NCBI GenBank assembly: GCA_046302815.1
Contig: JBKCHO010000055.1
Location: 23,375 to 87,374 of the forward strand
Length of the DNA: 64,000 nt
Direction: 5' to 3'
From: JALRAP01 sp046302815
GTDB taxonomy: Bacteria; Bacteroidota; Bacteroidia; AKYH767-A; OLB10
This document shows, piece after piece, positions 33,779 through 41,053 of this stretch. Positions within the stretch are counted from its first letter, which is position 1, and every line of letters starts with the position of its first letter. The translations under genes and the position numbers were made by a program. The notes below the pieces were generated by a model. It was not told where the DNA came from. It searched no databases and saw only the letters and a list, made by a program, of their open reading frames with translations.

Positions 33779-33813
33779 ACAATTCGAGCGCTAACAAAAA
33801 CAGGGGGTATTTG

Positions 33814-33821
33814 TATATTTG
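33814..33821 (+). promoter_or_regulatory. -7 box (TATATTTG) abutting the M48 protease start
   Basis: Plus-strand TAnnTTTG with its last base 3 nt before ATG 33825; suggests a leaderless transcript and rules against the TTG at 33819 as start. Confidence 0.4.
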
Positions 33822-33824
33822 ATT

Positions 33825-34553
33825 ATGAAAACCAAGTTTTTTGCAGTGTTTGTTTGTACGCTTCTAGTGGCCTGCACCAGCAAGGATGGTGATTTCACTA
33901 TGTTTTCTATTGACGAAGACCTTCAATTGGGAAAACAAATATCAGAAGGCATCAAAAACGACCCGAACACCTATCCCATCGTAAAAAGAAGCGAAGCTCC
34001 TAGGGAGTATCAAAAACTGGACCGCATTCTGAAAAGCATACTCGCATCGGATGAGATTCTTCATAGAAACGAGCTTGCTTGGGAGTTGAGCCTGATAGAT
34101 AACGATACAATCTACAATGCCTTTTGCACACCAGGCGGTTACATTTATGTTTACACCGGATTGATGAATTTCGTAGGCTCAGAAGATGAATTGGCAGGCA
34201 TCATTGCACACGAAGTAGCTCACGGGGACCTTAGACATAGTACTGATCAGCTTACAAAGCAATATGGGATTCAAACGCTTATTGGGCTGCTAATTGATTC
34301 GGACGCTCAAATTATTGCCGATATAGGCGCTACACTAATTCAATTGGGCTACAGCCGAAGTGATGAGGCTGAAGCCGATCGCTTCGCTGTTAGGTATTTG
34401 AAGGATACCCCCTACAAACCTGATGCTTTCGCTGATTTCTTTTCGAGACTTGAGCAGAAAGATGGTAATATGGGTATTTTTCAATTTCTGAGCACACACC
34501 CAGACCCAGGAAACCGAGTTGAAAAAATAAAAGAAGAAGCTCGTCTAAATTGA
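33825..34553 (+). CDS. M48-family zinc metalloprotease lipoprotein
   Basis: 242 residues. The signal MKTKFFAVFVCTLLVAC has its lipobox Cys at 17, so the protease is periplasmic and lipid-anchored. GIIAHEVAHGDLRH carries the zinc motif HExxH (about 129-133) and RSDEAEADRFAVRYL the third ligand Glu. This is the layout of BepA/YfgC- or Oma1-like quality-control proteases, but without the C-terminal TPR region of BepA. Ends 17 nt before the convergent DAHP synthase gene. Confidence 0.93.
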   Translation: MKTKFFAVFVCTLLVACTSKDGDFTMFSIDEDLQLGKQISEGIKNDPNTYPIVKRSEAPREYQKLDRILKSILASDEILHRNELAWELSLIDNDTIYNAFCTPGGYIYVYTGLMNFVGSEDELAGIIAHEVAHGDLRHSTDQLTKQYGIQTLIGLLIDSDAQIIADIGATLIQLGYSRSDEAEADRFAVRYLKDTPYKPDAFADFFSRLEQKDGNMGIFQFLSTHPDPGNRVEKIKEEARLN

Positions 34554-34570
34554 AAAAGCGCTCTTCACAT

Positions 34571-35665
34571 TCAAACTTTCCTGTCTTTTTCGGAAAAATC
34601 TCTCAGCATATTCGATTGTAGGCGTATGGCCTCATCATGTATCTGAAGAAAAATATTTCTTACAAACTCTTGGTTGAGTCCGTGGGTCCGTGCCATATCC
34701 ATACAGTTATCAATGATGGACTTCCACCTCTCTAATTGAAGCACACTGACATTGTTCTCTCTTTTAAGATTTCCCAACTCCTCTATCAGTGAAATCCGCT
34801 GAACAAGGAGTTCCAAAAGCCGCTCGTCTACATGATCAATCTTGTTACGCAACTCCCCGACCTGATTCATAACCGCGGTTTCTTCGAAAGAGCGAACCCT
34901 TTGGGTTAAGTTAGACACAATAGCATGTAGCTCAACAGGGCTAACCTGTTGATCGGGATCGCTGAGCGCCGACTTGGGGTTCACATGAGTTTCTATCATC
35001 AGACCCTCTAAATCCAAGTCATATGCCTGTTGAGCAATAGAAAAAAGATGAGTGGTGTTTCCTGCTATATGACTGATGTCGCAAATGACGGGAAGCTCGG
35101 GATGCAATGACTTTAGAGCATGAACAAGTTGCCACCTTGGCACATTTCGATATCCGGAGTTTTCGTAAGCATGGAAACCCCTATGAATGGCCACCAGTTT
35201 TTTCTGTCCCATTCGCTGAAATCGCTCCAAACCTCCAATCCACAAATGCAAATCAGGATGGAGAGGATTCTTGACAAAAACAGGTATGTCTATTCCACGA
35301 AGCGATTCAGCTAATTCCTGAACCAAAAATGGATTTCCTGTTGTTCGAGCACCCACCCAAAACATATCTATTCCGATGGATAAAGCCGCCTCCACATGTT
35401 GCGGAGTCGCCACTTCTGTAATAGTGCGCATTCCGGTTTGGCTGCCCGCATCTTTCAACCATCTCAAGCCATCTACACCCGACCCTTCGAAATTTCCTGG
35501 ACGGGTTCGTGGCTTCCATGATCCAGCCCTAAGAATATTGTTGGGAAAGTGTTCGGCGATACCTTTTGCCGTTTCCAACATCTGTTCGGCCGACTCGGCA
35601 CTGCATGGTCCTGCAATCAGCACTTTGCCGGAGTTAATATGAAGCCATTCGTTTCTATGATTCAC
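34571..35665 (-). CDS. Bifunctional DAHP synthase / chorismate mutase
   Basis: Joins phosphoenolpyruvate and erythrose-4-P (first shikimate step) and also carries a chorismate mutase for the Phe/Tyr branch. The N-terminal roughly 260 residues are the KDO8P-synthase-like DAHPS type: LIAGPCSAESAEQM, NILRAGSWKPRTRPGNFEG and VICDISHIAGNTTHLF. The C-terminal roughly 90 residues are an AroQ-type mutase (LRNKIDHVDERLLELLVQRI). No ATG fits. GTG 35665 gives a family-typical N-terminus, 364 residues, and lies 35 nt below a -7 box; the longest frame (GTG 35770) would start upstream of that promoter. Confidence 0.92.
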   Translation of the reverse strand: MNHRNEWLHINSGKVLIAGPCSAESAEQMLETAKGIAEHFPNNILRAGSWKPRTRPGNFEGSGVDGLRWLKDAGSQTGMRTITEVATPQHVEAALSIGIDMFWVGARTTGNPFLVQELAESLRGIDIPVFVKNPLHPDLHLWIGGLERFQRMGQKKLVAIHRGFHAYENSGYRNVPRWQLVHALKSLHPELPVICDISHIAGNTTHLFSIAQQAYDLDLEGLMIETHVNPKSALSDPDQQVSPVELHAIVSNLTQRVRSFEETAVMNQVGELRNKIDHVDERLLELLVQRISLIEELGNLKRENNVSVLQLERWKSIIDNCMDMARTHGLNQEFVRNIFLQIHDEAIRLQSNMLRDFSEKDRKV

Positions 35666-35699
35666 TATCTGATTATTCGCTCTGTGATTAAGTAAGAAA

Positions 35700-35707
35700 C
35701 AAAGGTA
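35700..35707 (-). promoter_or_regulatory. -7 box (TACCTTTG) for the DAHP synthase gene
   Basis: Minus-strand TAnnTTTG, the same sequence as the box of the receptor gene at 5136. It sits 34 nt before GTG 35665 and helps to decide that start. Confidence 0.45.
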
Positions 35708-35788
35708 GACCAAAGAGGTTTCTCGATGGATTATTCTCTTATTTTTTGGTTTCTTTGTTAGTGGAATCACTTCTTCCCAATTGCAACC

Positions 35789-37330
35789 ATGAGTCAGAAA
35801 ATCAAACAGTTAGAAGATAGGCGAGCCGCTGCTTTAGAAGGCGGTGGCGCCAAGAGAATTGAGGCACAGCACAAGAAAGGCAAATTAACAGCCCGGGAAA
35901 GACTTCATTTCCTTTTGGATGAAGGTTCTTTCGAGGAAATAGGAATGTTGGTGACCCACCGCTCTCGCGATTTCGGTCTTGATAAGGAGTTGTATCCCGG
36001 TGATGGCGTAGTAACCGGATATGGAACCATTCATGGCAGATTGGTTTATGTATACTCTCAGGATTTTACCGTTTTTGGAGGCTCACTATCCGAGACGCAT
36101 GCGGCAAAAATCTGTAGAATTATGGATATGGCCATGAAAAACGGGGCGCCGGTAATTGGCTTGAATGACTCTGGAGGTGCACGAATTCAAGAGGGAGTGG
36201 TTTCACTTGGAGGATATGCTGATATTTTTTATCGCAACACCTTGGCATCTGGAGTGGTTCCACAGATCAGTGCCATCATGGGACCATGTGCAGGAGGCGC
36301 CGTGTATTCTCCTGCCATCACCGATTTTATCATGATGGTTGAGAACACCTCATACATGTTCGTTACCGGACCCAATGTGGTAAAAACCGTCACGCATGAA
36401 GAAGTAACATCCGAAGAATTAGGTGGAGCCTCCACTCATTCCACTAAATCCGGAGTTACCCATTTCTCATGTGCAAATGAAATCGAATGCATCAACAATA
36501 TCAAAAAGCTGTTAAGCTATATCCCATCCAATTGTGAAGAACAGCCTCCATTCTCCGATTATGAGGGCGGTGAAGAATCAAGACCGAAGCTTTCCGGCAT
36601 TATACCAGAGAACCCAAACCAGCCCTACGACATTCGCGAAGTGATTCACGAAGTGATCGATGAAGGAAGCTTTTTAGAAGTTCACAAAGATTTCGCGGAA
36701 AACATTGTTGTGGGATTCGCTCGGATTGCCGGTCGAAGCATTGGTGTTGTGGCCAACCAGCCTGCCTTTCTGGCTGGTGTACTCGACATACATGCATCTA
36801 CGAAGTCGGCTCGATTCGTTCGCTTTTGCGACTCCTTTAATGTACCGCTGCTTGTATTTGAAGATGTGCCTGGCTTCCTTCCCGGCACCGACCAAGAGTG
36901 GAATGCCATTATCACGAATGGTGCAAAACTGCTTTATGCGTTTTGTGAAGCCACGGTGCCACGAATTACTGTCATCACACGCAAAGCCTATGGAGGAGCT
37001 TATGATGTGATGAATTCCAAACATATCGGCGCCGATATGAATTATGCATGGCCTACGGCAGAAATTGCGGTCATGGGAGCGAAAGGAGCCGCCGAAATCA
37101 TCTTCCGCAAGGAAATAGCAGAATCTGACAACCCCGAGGCCAAATGGAAAGAAAAGGAACAGGAGTACAACGATCTTTTTGCAAACCCATACAAAGCAGC
37201 TGAGCATGGATATGTGGACGAAGTCATTCGTCCCGAAGAAACCCGACAGAAACTCATCAAAGCTTTCCGTATGCTGGAGAACAAAGTAGCCCATCTTCCT
37301 AAAAAGAAGCATGGAAACATCCCACTTTAG
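35789..37330 (+). CDS. Acyl-CoA (propionyl-CoA type) carboxylase beta subunit
   Basis: Carboxyltransferase subunit that moves a biotin-bound carboxyl to propionyl-CoA (or a related acyl-CoA). 513 residues with N- and C-terminal crotonase-like halves. Marks: KKGKLTARERLHFLLDEGSF at the start; oxyanion-hole glycines in GPCAGGAVYSPAI and in VITRKAYGGAYDVMNSK. Length is typical. In Bacteroidota the same family also serves methylmalonyl-CoA decarboxylase, and the biotin subunits are not in the window. purD follows after 33 nt. Confidence 0.93.
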   Translation: MSQKIKQLEDRRAAALEGGGAKRIEAQHKKGKLTARERLHFLLDEGSFEEIGMLVTHRSRDFGLDKELYPGDGVVTGYGTIHGRLVYVYSQDFTVFGGSLSETHAAKICRIMDMAMKNGAPVIGLNDSGGARIQEGVVSLGGYADIFYRNTLASGVVPQISAIMGPCAGGAVYSPAITDFIMMVENTSYMFVTGPNVVKTVTHEEVTSEELGGASTHSTKSGVTHFSCANEIECINNIKKLLSYIPSNCEEQPPFSDYEGGEESRPKLSGIIPENPNQPYDIREVIHEVIDEGSFLEVHKDFAENIVVGFARIAGRSIGVVANQPAFLAGVLDIHASTKSARFVRFCDSFNVPLLVFEDVPGFLPGTDQEWNAIITNGAKLLYAFCEATVPRITVITRKAYGGAYDVMNSKHIGADMNYAWPTAEIAVMGAKGAAEIIFRKEIAESDNPEAKWKEKEQEYNDLFANPYKAAEHGYVDEVIRPEETRQKLIKAFRMLENKVAHLPKKKHGNIPL

Positions 37331-37363
37331 AACAAACATTTCCCACACATTCGAATCAAACCG

Positions 37364-38647
37364 ATGAATATCCTATTGCTGGGTTCTGGTGGAAGAGAAA
37401 ACGCTTTTGCCTGGAAAATCTCCCAAAGCCCTCTGTGCGGCAAGCTTTTCATAGCTCCTGGCAATGCAGGAAGCACACGATTCGGAACCAACATAGCTGT
37501 ATCCGCGACTGATTTCGACAAGATAAAAGAAGTTGTTGTTGATAATGACATCAACTTGGTCGTTGTGGGTCCAGAGGATCCATTGGTGAAAGGTATTCGC
37601 GACTACTTTGAATCAGATCCACTATTGTGTCATATTCCAATGGTTGGTCCTGGCAAGGCAGGAGCAATGCTAGAGGGTAGCAAAGATTTCTCGAAAAAAT
37701 TCATGTTTCGTAATGGAATACCAACTGCCAAGTATGCTACCTTTTCCTCTGAAAACATAGAATCGGGTATGGAATTCCTCGAATCCATGTCTGCCCCCTA
37801 TGTGTTGAAGGCGGATGGATTGGCAGCTGGAAAGGGTGTATTGATATTGGATAACTTATCGGATGCCAAAAAAGAGTTGCGATCGATGTTAATTGATTCG
37901 AAATTCGGTGAAGCCTCTTCAACTGTTGTCATAGAAGAATTTCTTTCAGGTATCGAGCTAAGTGTTTTCGTATTGACTGATGGAAAAGATTATGTTATTC
38001 TGCCTGAAGCCAAAGACTACAAGCGAATTGGAGAAGGCGATACCGGATTAAATACCGGAGGCATGGGTGCTGTATCGCCCGTTCCATTCGCTGATAGTAG
38101 TTTTATGGAAAAAGTGGAGGAACGAATTGTAAAGCCAACCATACAAGGGTTGGCTAATGAGGGCATTCCATACGCTGGATTCATTTTCATCGGATTGATG
38201 CGCGTTGATAGCGATCCGTTCGTTATTGAATACAATGTTCGTATGGGTGACCCAGAGACCGAAGTTGTTCTGCCTCGCATTCAAAGTGATTTGGTGGAAT
38301 TGCTTATTGGCTCCGCTACCGGAAAATTGAAAGATGTGGCAATGGAAATCTCGGATCAAACTGCCTTAACGGTTATCATGGCATCAAGAGGTTATCCAGG
38401 AGAAATTGAAAAAGGTAAAACAATCAGTGGAATGGAAGATTGCGTTGGAAGTTTGGTATTTCATGCAGGAACAACCATGAAGGATGGCAACCTTCAAACA
38501 TCCGGAGGACGGGTATTTGCCATTACATCTGTTGGAGCCAATATAGCTGATGCTAAAGAAAAATCGATGCAGTGTGCACACTGCATCGATTTCGATGGAA
38601 AATATTTTAGAAGAGACATAGGCGAGGACTTGATGAAGTTCGCCTGA
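37364..38647 (+). CDS. purD: Phosphoribosylamine-glycine ligase
   Basis: ATP-grasp enzyme of purine synthesis making glycinamide ribonucleotide. 427 residues; starts MNILLLGSGGRENAFAWKI, then VVGPEDPLVKGI, the ATP-grasp core (YVLKADGLAAGKGV, GGMGAVSPVPF) and EYNVRMGDPETEVVLPRI. The C-terminus ends RRDIGEDL as usual. The codons around residues 400-410 contain a perfect 32-bp palindrome (38561-38592), which introduces MQCAHC in a normally variable place. Convergent with the DUF6341-like gene, 5 nt apart. Confidence 0.96.
   Translation: MNILLLGSGGRENAFAWKISQSPLCGKLFIAPGNAGSTRFGTNIAVSATDFDKIKEVVVDNDINLVVVGPEDPLVKGIRDYFESDPLLCHIPMVGPGKAGAMLEGSKDFSKKFMFRNGIPTAKYATFSSENIESGMEFLESMSAPYVLKADGLAAGKGVLILDNLSDAKKELRSMLIDSKFGEASSTVVIEEFLSGIELSVFVLTDGKDYVILPEAKDYKRIGEGDTGLNTGGMGAVSPVPFADSSFMEKVEERIVKPTIQGLANEGIPYAGFIFIGLMRVDSDPFVIEYNVRMGDPETEVVLPRIQSDLVELLIGSATGKLKDVAMEISDQTALTVIMASRGYPGEIEKGKTISGMEDCVGSLVFHAGTTMKDGNLQTSGGRVFAITSVGANIADAKEKSMQCAHCIDFDGKYFRRDIGEDLMKFA
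38561..38592. repeat. Perfect 32-bp palindrome inside purD
   Basis: Reading 38561-38576 gives AAATCGATGCAGTGTG and the next 16 bases are its exact reverse complement (CACACTGCATCGATTT). The flanking bases 38560 and 38593 do not pair. It encodes KSMQCAHCIDF in purD and lies about 55 nt before the stop. Confidence 0.95.
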
Positions 38648-38652
38648 ACAAA

Positions 38653-38835
38653 TCAGTCGTTATCGGCCAAATAATTACGGCCGCCTTTGCGCACCTGCTC
38701 GCCATAAAAAAGCCAGTAGAAAGTTCCAACAAAACCAACAATAATGAAGAAGATGTTTACCATTCTACCCATTGGTTTTGCAAGAGCAAATATCCATTCA
38801 AATAAATCAGCGATTCCGTACCAAACTGCATCCAT
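38653..38835 (-). CDS. Small single-pass membrane protein (DUF6341-like)
   Basis: 60 residues from ATG 38835: MDAVWYGIADLFEWIFALAK, a membrane helix at about 25-45 (IFFIIVGFVGTFYWLF) and a charged tail (GEQVRKGGRNYLADND). Size, aromatic N-terminus and position between purD and a DUF6427-like gene match DUF6341 of Flavobacteriia. Function unknown. A longer frame (ATG 38868) overlaps the -7 box and is rejected. Confidence 0.75.
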   Translation of the reverse strand: MDAVWYGIADLFEWIFALAKPMGRMVNIFFIIVGFVGTFYWLFYGEQVRKGGRNYLADND

Positions 38836-38854
38836 GATGTATCTTATTTTTATG

Positions 38855-38886
38855 CAAAAATAATTCATTTTTAATAGCCCGTCAAA
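38855..38886 (-). promoter_or_regulatory. Full promoter of the DUF6341-like gene
   Basis: Minus strand: TTTG at 38883-38886 (-33), a 20-nt spacer, and TATTTTTG at 38855-38862 (-7); the leader before ATG 38835 is about 15 nt. Confidence 0.6.
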
Positions 38887-38930
38887 CTCGGTCTTATAAA
38901 GACCAAAACAAAAAAATGTAGTTTAAGTAA

Positions 38931-39914
38931 ATGATTGTTAGGTTATTAAAAAACTCTCACCCAGCAGGATATGTCATAGCGCCAATGCTGTTGGTGATCA
39001 TTGCTACTGTTTGGGGAGCACAATCAAGTGTGACTCCGGATTGGCATCCAATGCCGTTATACCACTTGCTGTCCGGCGTTTCGGTCATGCTGCCTGAATG
39101 GCTCACCAGTGGCTTAGCCTGTATTTTAGTTGGATTGCAAGCCTTCCATTGGAACAAAGTAGTGGCAACTCACGAGGTGCTTTATAAAAAATCTTTGTTA
39201 CCCCTATTGCTCTTCGTGGCCATTGCGATTGCGATGCCCGGCTTTCTAACAATTTCACCCATTCTGTTTGTTGTATCGCTAATTGTTTTGATTTGCGACA
39301 AGCTATTTAAAATTTATAAAAACCCAGGCCCCTTGCCTCTGATCTTCGACTCTGCCTTTCTGGCGTCGTTGTCGGCATTGATCTGGTTCCCATCTATCTT
39401 CCTTCTACCATTCATTGTCATTGCCGTATCAATGCTAAAAACTATCAATGGCCGAGATTTGATGATTGTCATCATAGGATTTTCAATACCCTTTTTCCTT
39501 GCGTTCGTTATCCTGTTTTGGTTTGATGCAGTTAGTATCCAAAATATATTACTGCCATGGCAAACTCTTGGCTTAGAATCTGGATTGCTGGAAGATTCGA
39601 CATCAGTTTGGATTATCGGGTTGTATTCCTTCACAACTATATTGTCTATATGGCGTATCAATAGAAATTTCTATAAAAACGCTACGAAAGTCCGATATTT
39701 CCAGCAAACCGTATTCCTGCTGTACTTTTTTTCACTTTTGGCTTTGGTGTTTGCGCACTCGAGCAATATACAAACCTTCTACATACTCTCCATTCCACTA
39801 ACAACGATGCTGTCATATTATTTCTTAGCTGGCAAAAAACAATGGTGGGCCGAGCTGCTTTTCGCCAGCATCCTTGCATTTGGAATTTGCGTTCAATCTG
39901 GGTTGTTGAATTAA
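38931..39914 (+). CDS. Multi-pass membrane protein (DUF6427-like)
   Basis: 327 residues with about ten hydrophobic helices, starting MIVRLLKNSHPAGYVIAPML. The Arg/Lys-Asn-Ser/Pro start, a NPGPLPLIFDSAFLASLSAL segment near residue 130 and helix-rich remainder resemble DUF6427 proteins, found beside DUF6341 and nucleotide genes in Flavobacteriia. Function unknown; related to glycosyltransferase-type membrane proteins only by general look. Ends 6 nt before the next acyltransferase gene. Confidence 0.75.
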   Translation: MIVRLLKNSHPAGYVIAPMLLVIIATVWGAQSSVTPDWHPMPLYHLLSGVSVMLPEWLTSGLACILVGLQAFHWNKVVATHEVLYKKSLLPLLLFVAIAIAMPGFLTISPILFVVSLIVLICDKLFKIYKNPGPLPLIFDSAFLASLSALIWFPSIFLLPFIVIAVSMLKTINGRDLMIVIIGFSIPFFLAFVILFWFDAVSIQNILLPWQTLGLESGLLEDSTSVWIIGLYSFTTILSIWRINRNFYKNATKVRYFQQTVFLLYFFSLLALVFAHSSNIQTFYILSIPLTTMLSYYFLAGKKQWWAELLFASILAFGICVQSGLLN

Positions 39915-39920
39915 TAGCAG

Positions 39921-41039
39921 TTGTATTCAGAGATAAATACTACATCAAACAGGGTGCATGGCTTGGATGCGCTCAGAGGAATTGCCATACTGCTTGTTCT
40001 ACTTAGGCATCACCCCCTGAACGAATGGACCCAGAAAATAGGGTGGATTGGAGTGGATTTGTTTTTTGTGATTAGTGGATTCTTAGTCTCTGGTTTATTG
40101 TTTGACGAATTTCAGAAAAACGGACGAGTGAATGTCCTAAGGTTTCTGCTAAGAAGGTTATTGAAAATCTATCCCCTCTATCTTATTGTGATCGGCATTT
40201 ATTTGATTTGCCTACCTGGATCATTCACTTATAGAGGACTAATGATAGACCTGGTAATGTTGCAGAACTATCTATATGGATGGGGAAATGTTTTTGCTGC
40301 TAGTTGGTCGTTGGCTATAGAGTTACATTTTTACTTATTCATCGGCATGTTGTTCGGTTTGGCAAACTTGATTAACACTAGAAAAAACATGCCGTTTAAC
40401 TATGGTTATCGCAGTAGCATAATTCCAATTGCCATCATTTTTATATTGATTTGCTGTTTGATGCTTCGGCTACAACATTTCTTCAATCAGGACTCAGTAG
40501 GCGTAACCTTAATAACAATGTCGCACTTAAGATTGGACTCTCTTTTCGCTGGAGTGCTCGTATCGTGGGTCTTCCGTTTCAAAAAGAAACTGCTATATGA
40601 TTTTGTAATAAAACACCAGATGACATTGGCTTTTGTTGCTATGGCCCTGGTTTCTTGGACACCATTCATTGAAATTTTAGACTCGGGTTTTGGAAAAACA
40701 ATTGGTTTCAGCCTCCTATATATTGCTTTCTCAATCCTACTGCTTTTAACCATCGTAGAGCCCAAAAAAACGATTTCTCACACGCAACCAAAAAGCTTTC
40801 GAGTTATATTAAAAACGCTTGGCAAAATAGGATTGGCTTCATATGGTATCTATCTGATACATGGCTTAACAAATATCCTCTATGAAGGGGTAAAAACAAC
40901 GGCTGATATTGATCCCGGACCATATTGGGGATTTTTGATTACATCAACAACAAGCATTGTGGCAGGGTGGGTGTTAACAAATTTTATAGAGGCTAAAATA
41001 CTTCTATTCAGAGACCGAAAAATACCTGCGGGGAACTAA
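39921..41039 (+). CDS. Acyltransferase family 3 membrane protein
   Basis: 372 residues, OafA/YrhL-type O-acyltransferase with about ten helices. Family marks: VHGLDALRGIAILLVLLRHH at 12-31 (Arg and conserved His) and GVDLFFVISGFLVSGLLFDE at 44-63. The start is a TTG, 6 nt after the DUF6427-like stop, so coupling with that gene is likely; no ATG precedes the first motif. A second acyltransferase of this family lies at 20608-21702. Acceptor unknown, probably a surface polysaccharide. Confidence 0.88.
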   Translation: MYSEINTTSNRVHGLDALRGIAILLVLLRHHPLNEWTQKIGWIGVDLFFVISGFLVSGLLFDEFQKNGRVNVLRFLLRRLLKIYPLYLIVIGIYLICLPGSFTYRGLMIDLVMLQNYLYGWGNVFAASWSLAIELHFYLFIGMLFGLANLINTRKNMPFNYGYRSSIIPIAIIFILICCLMLRLQHFFNQDSVGVTLITMSHLRLDSLFAGVLVSWVFRFKKKLLYDFVIKHQMTLAFVAMALVSWTPFIEILDSGFGKTIGFSLLYIAFSILLLLTIVEPKKTISHTQPKSFRVILKTLGKIGLASYGIYLIHGLTNILYEGVKTTADIDPGPYWGFLITSTTSIVAGWVLTNFIEAKILLFRDRKIPAGN

Positions 41040-41053
41040 GTACCAATCGTAAC

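Noticed and set aside
35789..37330. Acetyl-CoA carboxylase AccD
   Set aside because: Size (513 residues) and N-terminal motif fit the propionyl/methylmalonyl-type beta subunit, not the shorter zinc-finger AccD.
36674..37348. 224-codon minus-strand open frame
   Set aside because: Antisense to the carboxylase beta gene; the translation has no family features and the plus-strand gene is certain.
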